Assembly: GCA_007896885.1 (NCBI GenBank)
Contig: VOIU01000011.1
Coordinates: 1 to 64,000, forward strand
Direction of reading: 5' to 3'
Source: Bacteroidaceae bacterium HV4-6-C5C
GTDB lineage: Bacteria > Bacteroidota > Bacteroidia > Bacteroidales > Bacteroidaceae
Length of the DNA: 64,000 nt
This document shows positions 19,748 to 28,095 of this stretch, piece after piece. Below the pieces are notes generated by a model. The model did no database searches. It was not told the DNA's origin and saw nothing but the letters and a program-made list of their open reading frames with translations. The stretch's first letter is position 1; the number at the start of each line of letters is the position of its first letter. Position numbers and translations under genes: made by a program.

Positions 19748-19835
19748 ATTCCCATGAGGAGGCACACTCATTCCCATATAGAGACACGGCAGTTCCCATA
19801 TATAGGAATCACCGTTCCCTTATAAGGAAACGGCC
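19748..19835. repeat. Four tandem 22-bp units with a TTCCC core
   Basis: Units start at 19748, 19770, 19792 and 19814, exactly 22 bp apart. Each begins (a/g)ttccc. The third and fourth contain near-palindromes (ttcccatatataggaa, ttcccttataaggaa). The rest of the 344-bp gap (19624-19967) holds the PUL terminator and a possible hairpin at 19901-19933; no gene is seen. Confidence 0.8.
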
Positions 19836-19900
19836 TAAAACTACCCTATGCTGGCTCTTACTTAATTATAAGCGGAACGATTCACTCTTCATGATTTAGA

Positions 19901-19933
19901 ACTTCCTGCTTCACTACACAGAAAAGAGGAAGT
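19901..19933 (-). terminator. Possible terminator of the serine hydrolase gene
   Basis: Seven-base arms acttcct / aggaagt with a 19-nt loop lie 35 bp beyond the minus-strand stop. The stem is short and there is no clean U-run. Confidence 0.35.
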
Positions 19934-19967
19934 CTTCCTTGTTTATAGTTTATAAATAAGCAGAATA

Positions 19968-21173
19968 TTATTTTAACCAGCCGGCTTTCTCTAATATTAT
20001 ATCGACTTTCTCTACCATGGCATCTCTATCCCAATCGGGACGATTGGCAAAAATTAGATAGAAGAGATTCTTATCGGGGAAACGTCCTTCAAAAATATAG
20101 AATCCTCCATTATCTCCGGTATGGTAAATCTTACGAGGACGATCCGGGCGATGTTCGATAAACCACCCATAACCGTAATCGGTATAAGCAATATCCGTAA
20201 CTATTTTCCCCGTATGCGCCTCTTTACGCATAGCAGCAGAAATCAACTTATCGCTATATAGTACCTTATCCCACTTCACAAACTCCAAAGGAGTGGTATA
20301 GATTCCACCATCTGCTTTTGTCCCGAAAAAATTAGCTTCTCCGTAGTCGCATTCTTCCCACTTGCCATTTTCCGAACGAAAGTATCCTTTGGAAGAGCCT
20401 TTAGCGGGAATGTATGCGTGAGCCATATCCGGAATAAACTTATCTGGGTCAAAATAAGTTGTCTCTTTCATATCTGCAGGCAAAAAGACGTGCTGCTTCA
20501 TCCAATCATCAAACTTCTCACCCGTCACTTTTTCTACAATCATCAATATTAACTGAAAAGTTGGATTTTGATATTCATATTTTGTACCGGGCTCAAATCC
20601 TAAAGAGTCTAGATCTTCCAAATATCGGCAAGACTCATCTTCTTCACAAAAACGCTTAAAATCTTCCACATTTTTAAATCTAGTCTTTGTATGGCTTATA
20701 TAACGTTCCCATTCAGCCTGCGTCCGCGGGCGCGCATCCGGCAAACCGGAGGTATGCGATAGTAGATGACGCAATGTAATGCGATTAAAGAAATCAGCCT
20801 TAAACTTCGGGAAATATTTCTTTACCGGATCATCAAGTGAAAGCTTACCCTGTTCGGCAAGGATAAACAAAGCCATAGCAGAGAACTGCTTGGATACCGA
20901 ACAAATATTGAACATGGTACGACTCGTTATTGGAGTTATCGTATCCAGACGTGCCAATCCGAATCCACGATCATAAACAATAGAGTTGCCACGTACTACT
21001 AGAACGGCAGCGCCAGGCTCATCCGATTTGAATAGAGAAGAGAAAAGCGAATCTAATTCAGCAGCGCCTTTCATTTTGGAGTCATCCGTCAGAATCTCAG
21101 CTTTCTTTGAATCATATTCCGTCAATTGTGTCATAAGTAGCAGAAAAACAAGGTAAAGTGTATGTTGCAGCAT
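19968..21173 (-). CDS. Class C beta-lactamase-fold serine hydrolase, exported
   Basis: A penicillin-recognising serine hydrolase of the beta-lactamase/AmpC-like family (PF00144). Motif 1 SxxK is Ser92-Val-Ser-Lys95 (CSVSKQFSAMALF). Motif 2 is Tyr-x-Asn in KYEYQNPTF. The KTG-equivalent is HTG in IYHTGDNGGF. The N-terminus (MLQHTLYLVFLLLMTQLT) is a short export or membrane signal. Such proteins in Bacteroides are mostly esterases or D-amino-acid peptidases rather than antibiotic-resistance enzymes. Single gene, divergent from the phosphoesterase fusion, with its own -7 box. The true substrate is unknown. Confidence 0.85.
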   Translation of the reverse strand: MLQHTLYLVFLLLMTQLTEYDSKKAEILTDDSKMKGAAELDSLFSSLFKSDEPGAAVLVVRGNSIVYDRGFGLARLDTITPITSRTMFNICSVSKQFSAMALFILAEQGKLSLDDPVKKYFPKFKADFFNRITLRHLLSHTSGLPDARPRTQAEWERYISHTKTRFKNVEDFKRFCEEDESCRYLEDLDSLGFEPGTKYEYQNPTFQLILMIVEKVTGEKFDDWMKQHVFLPADMKETTYFDPDKFIPDMAHAYIPAKGSSKGYFRSENGKWEECDYGEANFFGTKADGGIYTTPLEFVKWDKVLYSDKLISAAMRKEAHTGKIVTDIAYTDYGYGWFIEHRPDRPRKIYHTGDNGGFYIFEGRFPDKNLFYLIFANRPDWDRDAMVEKVDIILEKAGWLK

Positions 21174-21197
21174 TGTATTTGTTCTTGGTTTTCAGCA

Positions 21198-21205
21198 CAA
21201 ATATA
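21198..21205 (-). promoter_or_regulatory. -7 box for the serine hydrolase gene (TATATTTG)
   Basis: An exact TAnnTTTG match on the minus strand, 25 bp before the ATG and back-to-back with the plus-strand box at 21228. Confidence 0.5.
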
Positions 21206-21227
21206 TCGTTTTTCGTACAAAACCGTT

Positions 21228-21235
21228 TATCTTTG
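21228..21235 (+). promoter_or_regulatory. -7 box for the phosphoesterase-propeller gene (TATCTTTG)
   Basis: An exact TAnnTTTG match 25 bp before the ATG at 21260. Confidence 0.55.
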
Positions 21236-21259
21236 GGCAAACTATAATCAATCATCATC

Positions 21260-23188
21260 ATGAAACGCATCTCATTAGCCATCTGCCTAATGGCACTTTC
21301 TCTTTTTTCTTATGGGCAAAGTAATAAATGTATTACCCATGAAAAGGGCTTTAGTAACAATCGGTACCCGAACAAGAATGCTCATCGCAACTTTACTTTC
21401 GCCTGGCTTACAGACACACATCTCAACTCTTTTGCCTATGCCGAAGACGACCTACGGCAATCCATCGAAGACATCAATGCCAATCCAAGTGTGGCCTTTA
21501 CAATCTTAAGCGGAGATCTCACAGAGTTTGGTGATACAAAGGAATTCTATTCCCTACAAGATATTTTAAAGAACTTCAAGAAGCCGTATCTGCTGATACC
21601 CGGTAACCATGATGTCAACTGGAGCGAGAACGGTTGTACCATGTTCAACAAGACTTTCCATGCTTCACACTTTTGCTACGACTGGGAAGGAATGCGCTTC
21701 ATAGGCTGTGGTGCCGGGCCAAGCCTGCGCATGGGACCTCCTCATATTCCTCATGAAGAGATCCTTTGGTTGGACTCCATTGTACATGCCACCCCCAAAG
21801 AACTACCGATAATATTTGTCAATCATTTTCCTCTTAATCAAGACCTAAGTAACTGGTACGAAGTGATTGACATTCTCAAAACGCGCAACATACAAGCTGT
21901 ACTCGGAGGACACCTGCATGTAAACCGTGCATACGACACCGAAGGTATTCCTGCTTTCATCGGGCGCTCCTCCCTACGGAGAAAAGATCCGATAGGCGGT
22001 TACAACCTGGTTAAAATTAAGGAAGATACCATGAGCTTCAGCGAACGAATCATCAAAACCAAAACTCTTCCGGCATGGAGCACTATTTCTCTTGCTCCCG
22101 TTCACGAAAAGCACGATACGGTTTACTATCGACCCGACTTCAATATTAATGCTTCCTACCCATCCGTCCACGAAGTATGGAACCACAAAGACATTACAGA
22201 CATTGCTTCGCAAGGGAGCATTGACGGAGACTTATACGTCTACACCAACACGGCGGGAGTAATTCATGCACTGAACACCCATAACGGAAAAGTACTATGG
22301 ACTTACGCCACCGATAATAAAATATTCTCCGCACCTTTTATCACCTCCCGAAAAGTAATCATCTCATCTTGCGATGGTTTCGTCTACGCATTAGACAAAA
22401 AGAAAGGTACTGTTTGCTGGAGATATAACACAAACTACCCGATTGTGGCCTGTCCCATAGTGGCAAACGGCAATATCTATATTGGCAGTAGCAACGGAAG
22501 GTTCTATTCCATTCGCTTGGCAGACGGTATTCCGAATTGGGTCAGCGGGGAGTTGAAAGGCTACGTTGAATCCCGCCCTGCTCTAGATGAAAAGCACATA
22601 TATTTCGGAACCTGGGGAGCCATGTTCTATGCCCTTGACCGGGAAACGGGAAAGAAAGTATGGGAATTTGATACCAAGCGAGGAAGATATTTTTCTCCGG
22701 GAGCTTGCTGGCCAGTAGCATTACCTTACGAAAAGAATGAAAATCGATCAAAGCAAATCATTGTTCTCAGTTCCGATTATTTCGTACGTGCTTTCAATCC
22801 GGAAGATGGAAAAATTTTGTGGGCATCGGATGAAGCAAAAGGGCGTGAATCACTTGGTTTCTCTCCTAACGGAAAAATAATGTACATTAAGAGCATCAAC
22901 AAAAACATCACTGCAGTGGATATATCTAAAGGTTCCTATACTTTTCTTTGGAATACTTTAATGCCATATGAACATGACTTTATACCTACACGTATGGAAA
23001 CAACACAAGAATACGTATTTATACCAACTGAGTTCGGGGTTGTTCATGCTGTGAGAACAGACGGAAGTGGAATAGCCTGGAGTCGCAAAATTGCTCATTC
23101 AGCAATCACTTCCTTAAAGAATGCAGGCAAAAACCGCCTCATCGCAATGGCAATGGATGGGACTGTTGTTTGCCTGACATATCCATAA
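21260..23188 (+). CDS. Secreted calcineurin-like phosphoesterase fused to a PQQ-like beta-propeller
   Basis: Two domains follow a signal peptide (MKRISLAICLMALSLFSYGQ). Residues about 47-220 carry the metallophosphoesterase motifs: FAWLTDTHLN (D-x-H), LSGDLTEFGD (GD), LIPGNHDVNW (GNHD), FVNHFPL (H) and LGGHLHVN (GHxH). Residues about 310-640 form a PQQ-like/WD40 quinoprotein propeller with repeated DG-x-VYAL-type blades (DGDLYVYTNTAGVIHALN, GKVLWTYAT, DGFVYALDKKKGTVCWRYN). The metal site is intact, so phosphatase or phosphodiesterase activity is expected in the periplasm. The propeller probably binds a ligand or partner and lacks obvious quinoprotein-dehydrogenase features. Its stop lies 6 bp from the stop of the convergent receptor gene, with no terminator visible between. 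Confidence 0.87.
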   Translation: MKRISLAICLMALSLFSYGQSNKCITHEKGFSNNRYPNKNAHRNFTFAWLTDTHLNSFAYAEDDLRQSIEDINANPSVAFTILSGDLTEFGDTKEFYSLQDILKNFKKPYLLIPGNHDVNWSENGCTMFNKTFHASHFCYDWEGMRFIGCGAGPSLRMGPPHIPHEEILWLDSIVHATPKELPIIFVNHFPLNQDLSNWYEVIDILKTRNIQAVLGGHLHVNRAYDTEGIPAFIGRSSLRRKDPIGGYNLVKIKEDTMSFSERIIKTKTLPAWSTISLAPVHEKHDTVYYRPDFNINASYPSVHEVWNHKDITDIASQGSIDGDLYVYTNTAGVIHALNTHNGKVLWTYATDNKIFSAPFITSRKVIISSCDGFVYALDKKKGTVCWRYNTNYPIVACPIVANGNIYIGSSNGRFYSIRLADGIPNWVSGELKGYVESRPALDEKHIYFGTWGAMFYALDRETGKKVWEFDTKRGRYFSPGACWPVALPYEKNENRSKQIIVLSSDYFVRAFNPEDGKILWASDEAKGRESLGFSPNGKIMYIKSINKNITAVDISKGSYTFLWNTLMPYEHDFIPTRMETTQEYVFIPTEFGVVHAVRTDGSGIAWSRKIAHSAITSLKNAGKNRLIAMAMDGTVVCLTYP

Positions 23189-23194
23189 AATATA

Positions 23195-25717
23195 TTATTC
23201 ACCCTTATTATCACCGCTTCCTCCTCCACTCTTCACATCATCATTACTAATAGAGCGCTCAGCTTTCTTCACACTAGCCTTTAGCTCTCCGAGTCGGTAA
23301 CTGATACTAACTCCGAAACGTTGACGGGAATACTTATTCCAACTCTCCTGATTGAATCCGATACCCTCCAACGTCGAAGTATTATGCATATACTTCTTGA
23401 AGAAATTTCCGGCAAAAGCGGAAAGAGTCAGACGCTTGTCAAGAAATGATTTATTCACGCTCATACTGTAATCGAGGAAGCTACTTCCACGCCCTTGCAG
23501 CATGATCCAAGGAGTCTGGGTATATACATTCAAGCTTACACGCCAATCTTTTGGCAAAGTCTGTTGAACACCTCCATAAGCGAATAAACTCCATCCGTCA
23601 TTCTTTAACCCGTTCGCTCCTTTCATATAAGTGTAATTCCCATAGAAATTGGAGTAAATGCGTGTTGATGAAGTCATATTCCAGTTGATATACCCATTAA
23701 GACTGGTATTTTTAGATTTGCCGATATTCTCATAAGTAGAATAAAGCACTTCCTTTCCGGTAGGATTGCTAAGTCCGGGAATCTTATCATCTTGAATCAT
23801 CGTGGAAACCTGTTCCACACTATTATTCGTAAAGGAATAACGCAAAGACAAGTTCACACTGAGTTTTTGGGTGAAATTACTGTAGCTCAGCCCAAAAGAA
23901 TGATTCTTCTCTGTGTCGAGCTTTGAATTTCCCTGACTGATGTTCGAAGGGTTGCTGTCGTCCAAATAAGGATTCAAATACCATATACCGGGACGGTAAA
24001 TACGCATATCATAGCTCAAACGGATATTCGACATATCAGTGATCTTCCAACCTGCCGAAACAGAAGGAACCACATCATCAAAGTTCTTCTTGAAGTTATC
24101 CCCATTCCCCAACAGGTATTTTACGTCTTGCATGGTATGCTCGTAACGTACACCCGCCTTACCGGTAAACTTTTTGAACTTCAATGAATAACTGAAATAT
24201 CCTGCTAAAATATTATTCAAATGCTTATAGTGGGAACTATGTTTTTCATCAAATGTATAGTCTCCTCCTGTGTTATCTTGTAGATAACGGTCATTCTCCG
24301 AAGTATTACTACGTAAGATGTATTTTGCACCCGTTTCTATAGTATGCATCTTTGATATCGGAGTGGTATAGTCCACTTGAAAAGTGTTTTCCGTAGTATT
24401 CTGCGATCCGTCATTATGCTGGTTTTGTAAGCGATGCAGATAATCCAGCCAGTCGGTCGTACCGTTTACATCGCTATAATACGAATAACCATCCGAGCTT
24501 TGCGGGCTCGTGTTTATTTTGTATGAAAGGGTTAACATACGGTCTTTCACCCTTTTGAATGAACGTTGATAATCAATGCCTCCATCAATGGAGTACCACG
24601 ATGATTTGTTATTGCTATTCATTGAGTAACGATACAATTGGGAGCCATGTCCCGGTTGAGTGGCAATATAGTCTGTACCCCCATTGCCATTATTACCTCC
24701 TCCCCAAAGTCCGAAAGAAGCAGACAACAAGCGCAACGTATCTATCTCATAGCTAGCTTCCATACTACCGGATTGAAAACTTCCATGTCCTTTGCTGACT
24801 CCTTCATAATCAAGATCAGATGAATTACTTGTCACCGTTGTTGTGCGTCTATTACCACCGGAATAACTCTCAGGATTATCATTATAATTATAATTATATC
24901 TTCCACTTACCGTCAACTTGCCTTTTTTAACCGTACCAAAGGCACCGCCACCGGCACCGCGGTTACTTACATTCCCGCTAATAGTAACCGTATATCCTTC
25001 GAGACCGCTACCCATCGTCACTATGTTCAGGATTCCGCCTACTCCTTCTGCATCATACTTAGCACCGGGGTTTGTTATCACTTCTATATGTTTGATAGAG
25101 TTTGCCGGCATACTTTTCAATACTTCGGTAGGATTATTGCTCATCATGTTATTGGGTTTACCATTCACATAGACTTTAAAGCTACTACTTCCATTGACCT
25201 TTATATTATCCTCACCGTCAACAGTAACCAACGGTACTTTACGCAACATTTCAAGTACTGAGTTCGACTTGGAGTCGGGGTCATCCTGTACATTGTACTC
25301 TATTTTATCGACATCAGCTTTTACTAAAGGCTTCTGGGCTACCACCTCAACTGTGCCCAACTCATGCGCGGCATCAGCAATATATAATGTGCCCAAATCA
25401 ACACTTTTATCTCCCGAATTGACCGTAAAAGGCTTAATGATAGACTTACGTCCTACAGAAGTTATGGTGATAATAAACTCCCCTGTACCCGTAATCTTTT
25501 CACTGAACTTTCCTTGCAGGTTGGTTACAAACATCTTCAATGCCTGATCCGGTTTGCTTTTCCTCACTACTTTAATTGTAGCATAAGGTTCTCCTTCCTT
25601 AGTCAAAGAATCCAGCACTATACCTTTAACCTGAAAAGAAGATACAGGTGCGTTTTGAGCTGCCCCCAGAAATGATGATAATAACATAACCAGTAGCAAG
25701 AAGCTTTTGATTTTCAT
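23195..25717 (-). CDS. Outer-membrane receptor, carboxypeptidase-regulatory domain plus OMP beta-barrel (PF14905-like)
   Basis: A TonB-receptor-like outer-membrane protein without a SusD partner. A signal peptide (MKIKSFLLLVMLLSSFLGAAQ) is followed by a carboxypeptidase-regulatory-like domain, a degenerate plug (VLEMLRKVPLVTVDGEDNIK, VNGSSSFKVYVNGKPNNMM, IKHIEVITNPGAKYDAEGVGGI) and a long barrel. After the last barrel strand (FGVSISYRLGELKAS) comes a charged Gly/Ser-rich tail of about 25 residues (KKAERSISND, SGGGSGDNKGE), as seen in this family. At 840 residues it is full length. It is transcribed alone from a -7 box at 25801 with a perfect palindrome over the -33 region. The ligand is unknown; peptide or metal-chelate uptake are possibilities. 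Confidence 0.85.
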   Translation of the reverse strand: MKIKSFLLLVMLLSSFLGAAQNAPVSSFQVKGIVLDSLTKEGEPYATIKVVRKSKPDQALKMFVTNLQGKFSEKITGTGEFIITITSVGRKSIIKPFTVNSGDKSVDLGTLYIADAAHELGTVEVVAQKPLVKADVDKIEYNVQDDPDSKSNSVLEMLRKVPLVTVDGEDNIKVNGSSSFKVYVNGKPNNMMSNNPTEVLKSMPANSIKHIEVITNPGAKYDAEGVGGILNIVTMGSGLEGYTVTISGNVSNRGAGGGAFGTVKKGKLTVSGRYNYNYNDNPESYSGGNRRTTTVTSNSSDLDYEGVSKGHGSFQSGSMEASYEIDTLRLLSASFGLWGGGNNGNGGTDYIATQPGHGSQLYRYSMNSNNKSSWYSIDGGIDYQRSFKRVKDRMLTLSYKINTSPQSSDGYSYYSDVNGTTDWLDYLHRLQNQHNDGSQNTTENTFQVDYTTPISKMHTIETGAKYILRSNTSENDRYLQDNTGGDYTFDEKHSSHYKHLNNILAGYFSYSLKFKKFTGKAGVRYEHTMQDVKYLLGNGDNFKKNFDDVVPSVSAGWKITDMSNIRLSYDMRIYRPGIWYLNPYLDDSNPSNISQGNSKLDTEKNHSFGLSYSNFTQKLSVNLSLRYSFTNNSVEQVSTMIQDDKIPGLSNPTGKEVLYSTYENIGKSKNTSLNGYINWNMTSSTRIYSNFYGNYTYMKGANGLKNDGWSLFAYGGVQQTLPKDWRVSLNVYTQTPWIMLQGRGSSFLDYSMSVNKSFLDKRLTLSAFAGNFFKKYMHNTSTLEGIGFNQESWNKYSRQRFGVSISYRLGELKASVKKAERSISNDDVKSGGGSGDNKGE

Positions 25718-25800
25718 TGTAGTTTTGCTTTTTATATAGTATTAATAACGTTTTCCTGTATAAGACGTGAATACATCTGTTTTTGTCACAATAAGCGCAG

Positions 25801-25808
25801 CAAAGATA
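25801..25808 (-). promoter_or_regulatory. -7 box for the receptor gene (TATCTTTG)
   Basis: An exact TAnnTTTG match on the minus strand, 84 bp upstream of the ATG at 25717. Confidence 0.55.
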
Positions 25809-25824
25809 TGGGAGCTTTTTAAAC

Positions 25825-25841
25825 CTACGATCACATCGTAG
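25825..25841. promoter_or_regulatory. Perfect palindrome, candidate operator of the receptor gene
   Basis: CTACGAT-CAC-ATCGTAG, seven-base arms with a three-base centre, covers the place where the -33 element of the minus-strand promoter should be. It looks like a dimeric regulator site; the regulator is unknown. Confidence 0.5.
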
Positions 25842-25939
25842 TTAAAAAAATAAAACAAGCACAATAAAGTAATTCGTTTGTATATCAGAGACTATATAAA
25901 GGAACAAAGAGAAGATATGTAAATGAAGATCGAACTTAA

Positions 25940-27232
25940 TTAAAAGAAATAGAAGATCAGGAGCAAGCAAATATTAACACCTATTACACAACCGAATCCC
26001 ACCAATATCTTTTTTCTTAGAGGACCACGTAGCCCAGAAAAGAACAAAGCATAGCCCATGTTTACAATCATATTGCTCACGATTGCTTGCATACAACAAC
26101 CGGTAACAACCAATGCAGCGACTCCGGTACCTTGCAACAAATTTAATATGAATGGGGTAATATCACTGAATCCGGAGACAAATGACAAGGCGTTCAGCCC
26201 GCCGGTCCCGGCATAAGTCAAGGTATAATGGGTAATAATAGTGAAGACTACAAACAATACGGCAAATACCAACGCAACTTTAAATTCCAAAGGATTGCTA
26301 CTGTCCTCTTCCTCTGTTTGCTCCAAAGACACGCCCGTCTTTCTGCGTTTGGTATGAAAATACCAAGCCACTCCTGCAGAAACAGCCGACATAAGCAGAA
26401 GATAAGGATAGATAACCAACAATATTTGCAAGCTGAAAATACCGATTAAAAGTAAGAAACGAAGAAACATCATACTTATGGCAAGAAGCATGGCGGAAAC
26501 ATATTCAGTAGCCTCTTGCTCAGATGCTTTACGACTTTTACGAGCCAGCACCGATATTGTGGCAGTGCTACTGTATAAACCACCGATGACACCAGAAACC
26601 AAAATCCCCGACTCTTTGAATACATATCGTTTCAAGAGATAGGACAAATAAGACATACCCGAAACAACCACGGTAGCCAGCCAAATGGTATACGGAGTGA
26701 GAGGAATACCAGGGATAATATCTTTATTCGGAAGGATTGGTAAGATAATACCACTTATCGCCAGGAACTTTGCAAGAGTTATCATCTCATCATTCTTCAT
26801 TCGCTGCGCCAGCTCTGTGAAGGTGTGCTTCAGTTCGGTAAGCAACAGAACAGTCACCACTACCATTATATAAAACCAGGAAGGCTGTGTAGCCACAATA
26901 GGTGCAATGCAATAGGTGATAAGGGCGATAACAATGGTGGTCAGCCCGAAAAGATGAAACTGAGACTGCTTGACATAATAGTTCAACGCAAGTAGCACAC
27001 CGAGAACAGCTCCTCCCCCCATAAAAAGGCGGTAGTCAAGAGGATCGAGCATATAAAGTAAATAGCCCAGAATGCCAATAAAGGTAAAGGTACGATCTGT
27101 CCCGAAAAGAGTGGTTTCTCCTTCATGTTTCAGACTGATCTTTCGTTGGGAAAGTCCGATCAGCAAAGAAAACAAGGTTACTAATACAAAGTTAACCAAT
27201 TCTTTAGGCAAATAGTTGTATAGCTCTTCCAA
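25940..27232 (-). CDS. MgtC/SapB-like and DUF4010 polytopic membrane protein
   Basis: An inner-membrane protein with about 12 hydrophobic segments. The N-terminal quarter is MgtC/SapB-like (LVTLFSLLIGLSQRKIS, TFTFIGILGYLLYML, GGGAVLGVLLALNYY), and the rest is the DUF4010 region (GILVSGVIGGLYSSTATISV, NALSFVSGFSDITPFILNLL). The length of 430 residues matches the two-domain family. MgtC-like domains are linked to magnesium or membrane-potential homeostasis, but the function of this fusion is not known. It lies 43 bp after the CYTH gene on the same strand and is probably in its operon. Confidence 0.82.
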   Translation of the reverse strand: MEELYNYLPKELVNFVLVTLFSLLIGLSQRKISLKHEGETTLFGTDRTFTFIGILGYLLYMLDPLDYRLFMGGGAVLGVLLALNYYVKQSQFHLFGLTTIVIALITYCIAPIVATQPSWFYIMVVVTVLLLTELKHTFTELAQRMKNDEMITLAKFLAISGIILPILPNKDIIPGIPLTPYTIWLATVVVSGMSYLSYLLKRYVFKESGILVSGVIGGLYSSTATISVLARKSRKASEQEATEYVSAMLLAISMMFLRFLLLIGIFSLQILLVIYPYLLLMSAVSAGVAWYFHTKRRKTGVSLEQTEEEDSSNPLEFKVALVFAVLFVVFTIITHYTLTYAGTGGLNALSFVSGFSDITPFILNLLQGTGVAALVVTGCCMQAIVSNMIVNMGYALFFSGLRGPLRKKILVGFGCVIGVNICLLLIFYFF

Positions 27233-27275
27233 ATCTTATCAGGTAAATAAAACAATTACAGACTCAAATTCATGT

Positions 27276-27755
27276 TTATTCGGAACTGTTCCACCGGGTA
27301 AAAGGTTCTTTCATCAAATGTGAATTATAATAGCGTACATCTCCCGTCACCTCATCCCCTATAAAGTCAGGCTTCTCGAAAGCTTCGTTTTCTGTTGCCA
27401 GTTCAACTTCAGCCACGGTCAACCCTTCATTTTCTCTATAGAATTCATCGACTTCAAACACATGTTTACCAGCCCGTACCAAATAGCGAATCTTATCAAT
27501 CACTCCGAGTTCGCAAAGATTCAATAATTCTTCCGCCTCATCCAAAGGTAATTCCTTTTCCCATTCATAGCGACTGGTTCCGGACTCATTCGAAGGTCCT
27601 TTGATCGTCAAGTATCCTTTTCCGTCACGGATACGGACTCTCACCGTACGACCTCGTGCACTACAAATATACCCTTGTATGATACGGCTGTGAGCATAAG
27701 CCAGCGACTTATACTCTCCTTTTACTAAAAATTTGCGTTCTATCTCTTGGGACAT
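27276..27755 (-). CDS. CYTH domain protein (triphosphate tunnel metalloenzyme)
   Basis: A small soluble enzyme of the CYTH/TTM family. The signature ExExK is Glu4-Ile-Glu6-Arg-Lys8 in MSQEIERKFLV, which fixes the start at 27755; the longer frame from 27773 would overlap the upstream small gene. The tunnel strands alternate charged residues as expected (TVRVRIRDGKGYLTIKG, YEWEKELP, FEVDEFYRENEGLTVAEVEL). Members hydrolyse inorganic or organic triphosphates (tripolyphosphatase, thiamine triphosphatase); adenylate cyclase activity is less likely for a short bacterial form like this. It follows the 45-residue membrane protein by 7 bp and precedes the MgtC-like gene. Confidence 0.87.
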   Translation of the reverse strand: MSQEIERKFLVKGEYKSLAYAHSRIIQGYICSARGRTVRVRIRDGKGYLTIKGPSNESGTSRYEWEKELPLDEAEELLNLCELGVIDKIRYLVRAGKHVFEVDEFYRENEGLTVAEVELATENEAFEKPDFIGDEVTGDVRYYNSHLMKEPFTRWNSSE

Positions 27756-27762
27756 TTTGCTT

Positions 27763-27900
27763 TCAATTACCAAGAAAAGAGTAAGCTATCAACATTACGA
27801 GTACAAGAATCAATGCAGATATACCAATAATAGTCATCACTTTCCTAGCTTGCTGCTCTTCCTTTTTCTTACGAAGTTCTTTCTTATTATTTCTTCCCAT
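27763..27900 (-). CDS. 45-residue single-pass membrane protein
   Basis: An ATG at 27900 opens a 45-codon frame ending in TGA at 27763-27765. The N-terminus is strongly basic and helical (MGRNNKKELRKKKEEQQARK). One hydrophobic helix follows (VMTIIGISALILVLVMLIAY), then a short SFLGN tail. The gene sits 7 bp upstream of the CYTH start, so it is almost certainly co-transcribed with it. The topology is predicted to be cytoplasmic N-terminus by the positive-inside rule. I do not recognise a family, and the function is unknown. Length, composition and tight spacing argue that it is real rather than chance. Confidence 0.7.
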   Translation of the reverse strand: MGRNNKKELRKKKEEQQARKVMTIIGISALILVLVMLIAYSFLGN

Positions 27901-28095
27901 AGTTTCTATAGTCTTAAAGTTCAACGAGAAACAAAGTAAAAAGAAATTCTGGAAGTTTCCAAAAGAAATAGGCTAAATAAAGCACTAATATGAGAGAGTA
28001 ATACAAATCTATTCTTAGATATGCATTATTCCATTGAAAGATTAAAGCCATTGTTTTGGGCTGAACCGTCCAAGATTATGAAAGATAGAAAGGGG

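Noticed and set aside
19702..19899. 65-codon frame across the PUL terminator and 22-bp repeats
   Set aside because: It overlaps the terminator stem and the repeats; composition is not protein-like.
19968..21173. Possible antibiotic-resistance beta-lactamase
   Set aside because: The class C-like fold is shared with many esterases and peptidases. HTG replaces the KTG-type motif, and there is no resistance context.
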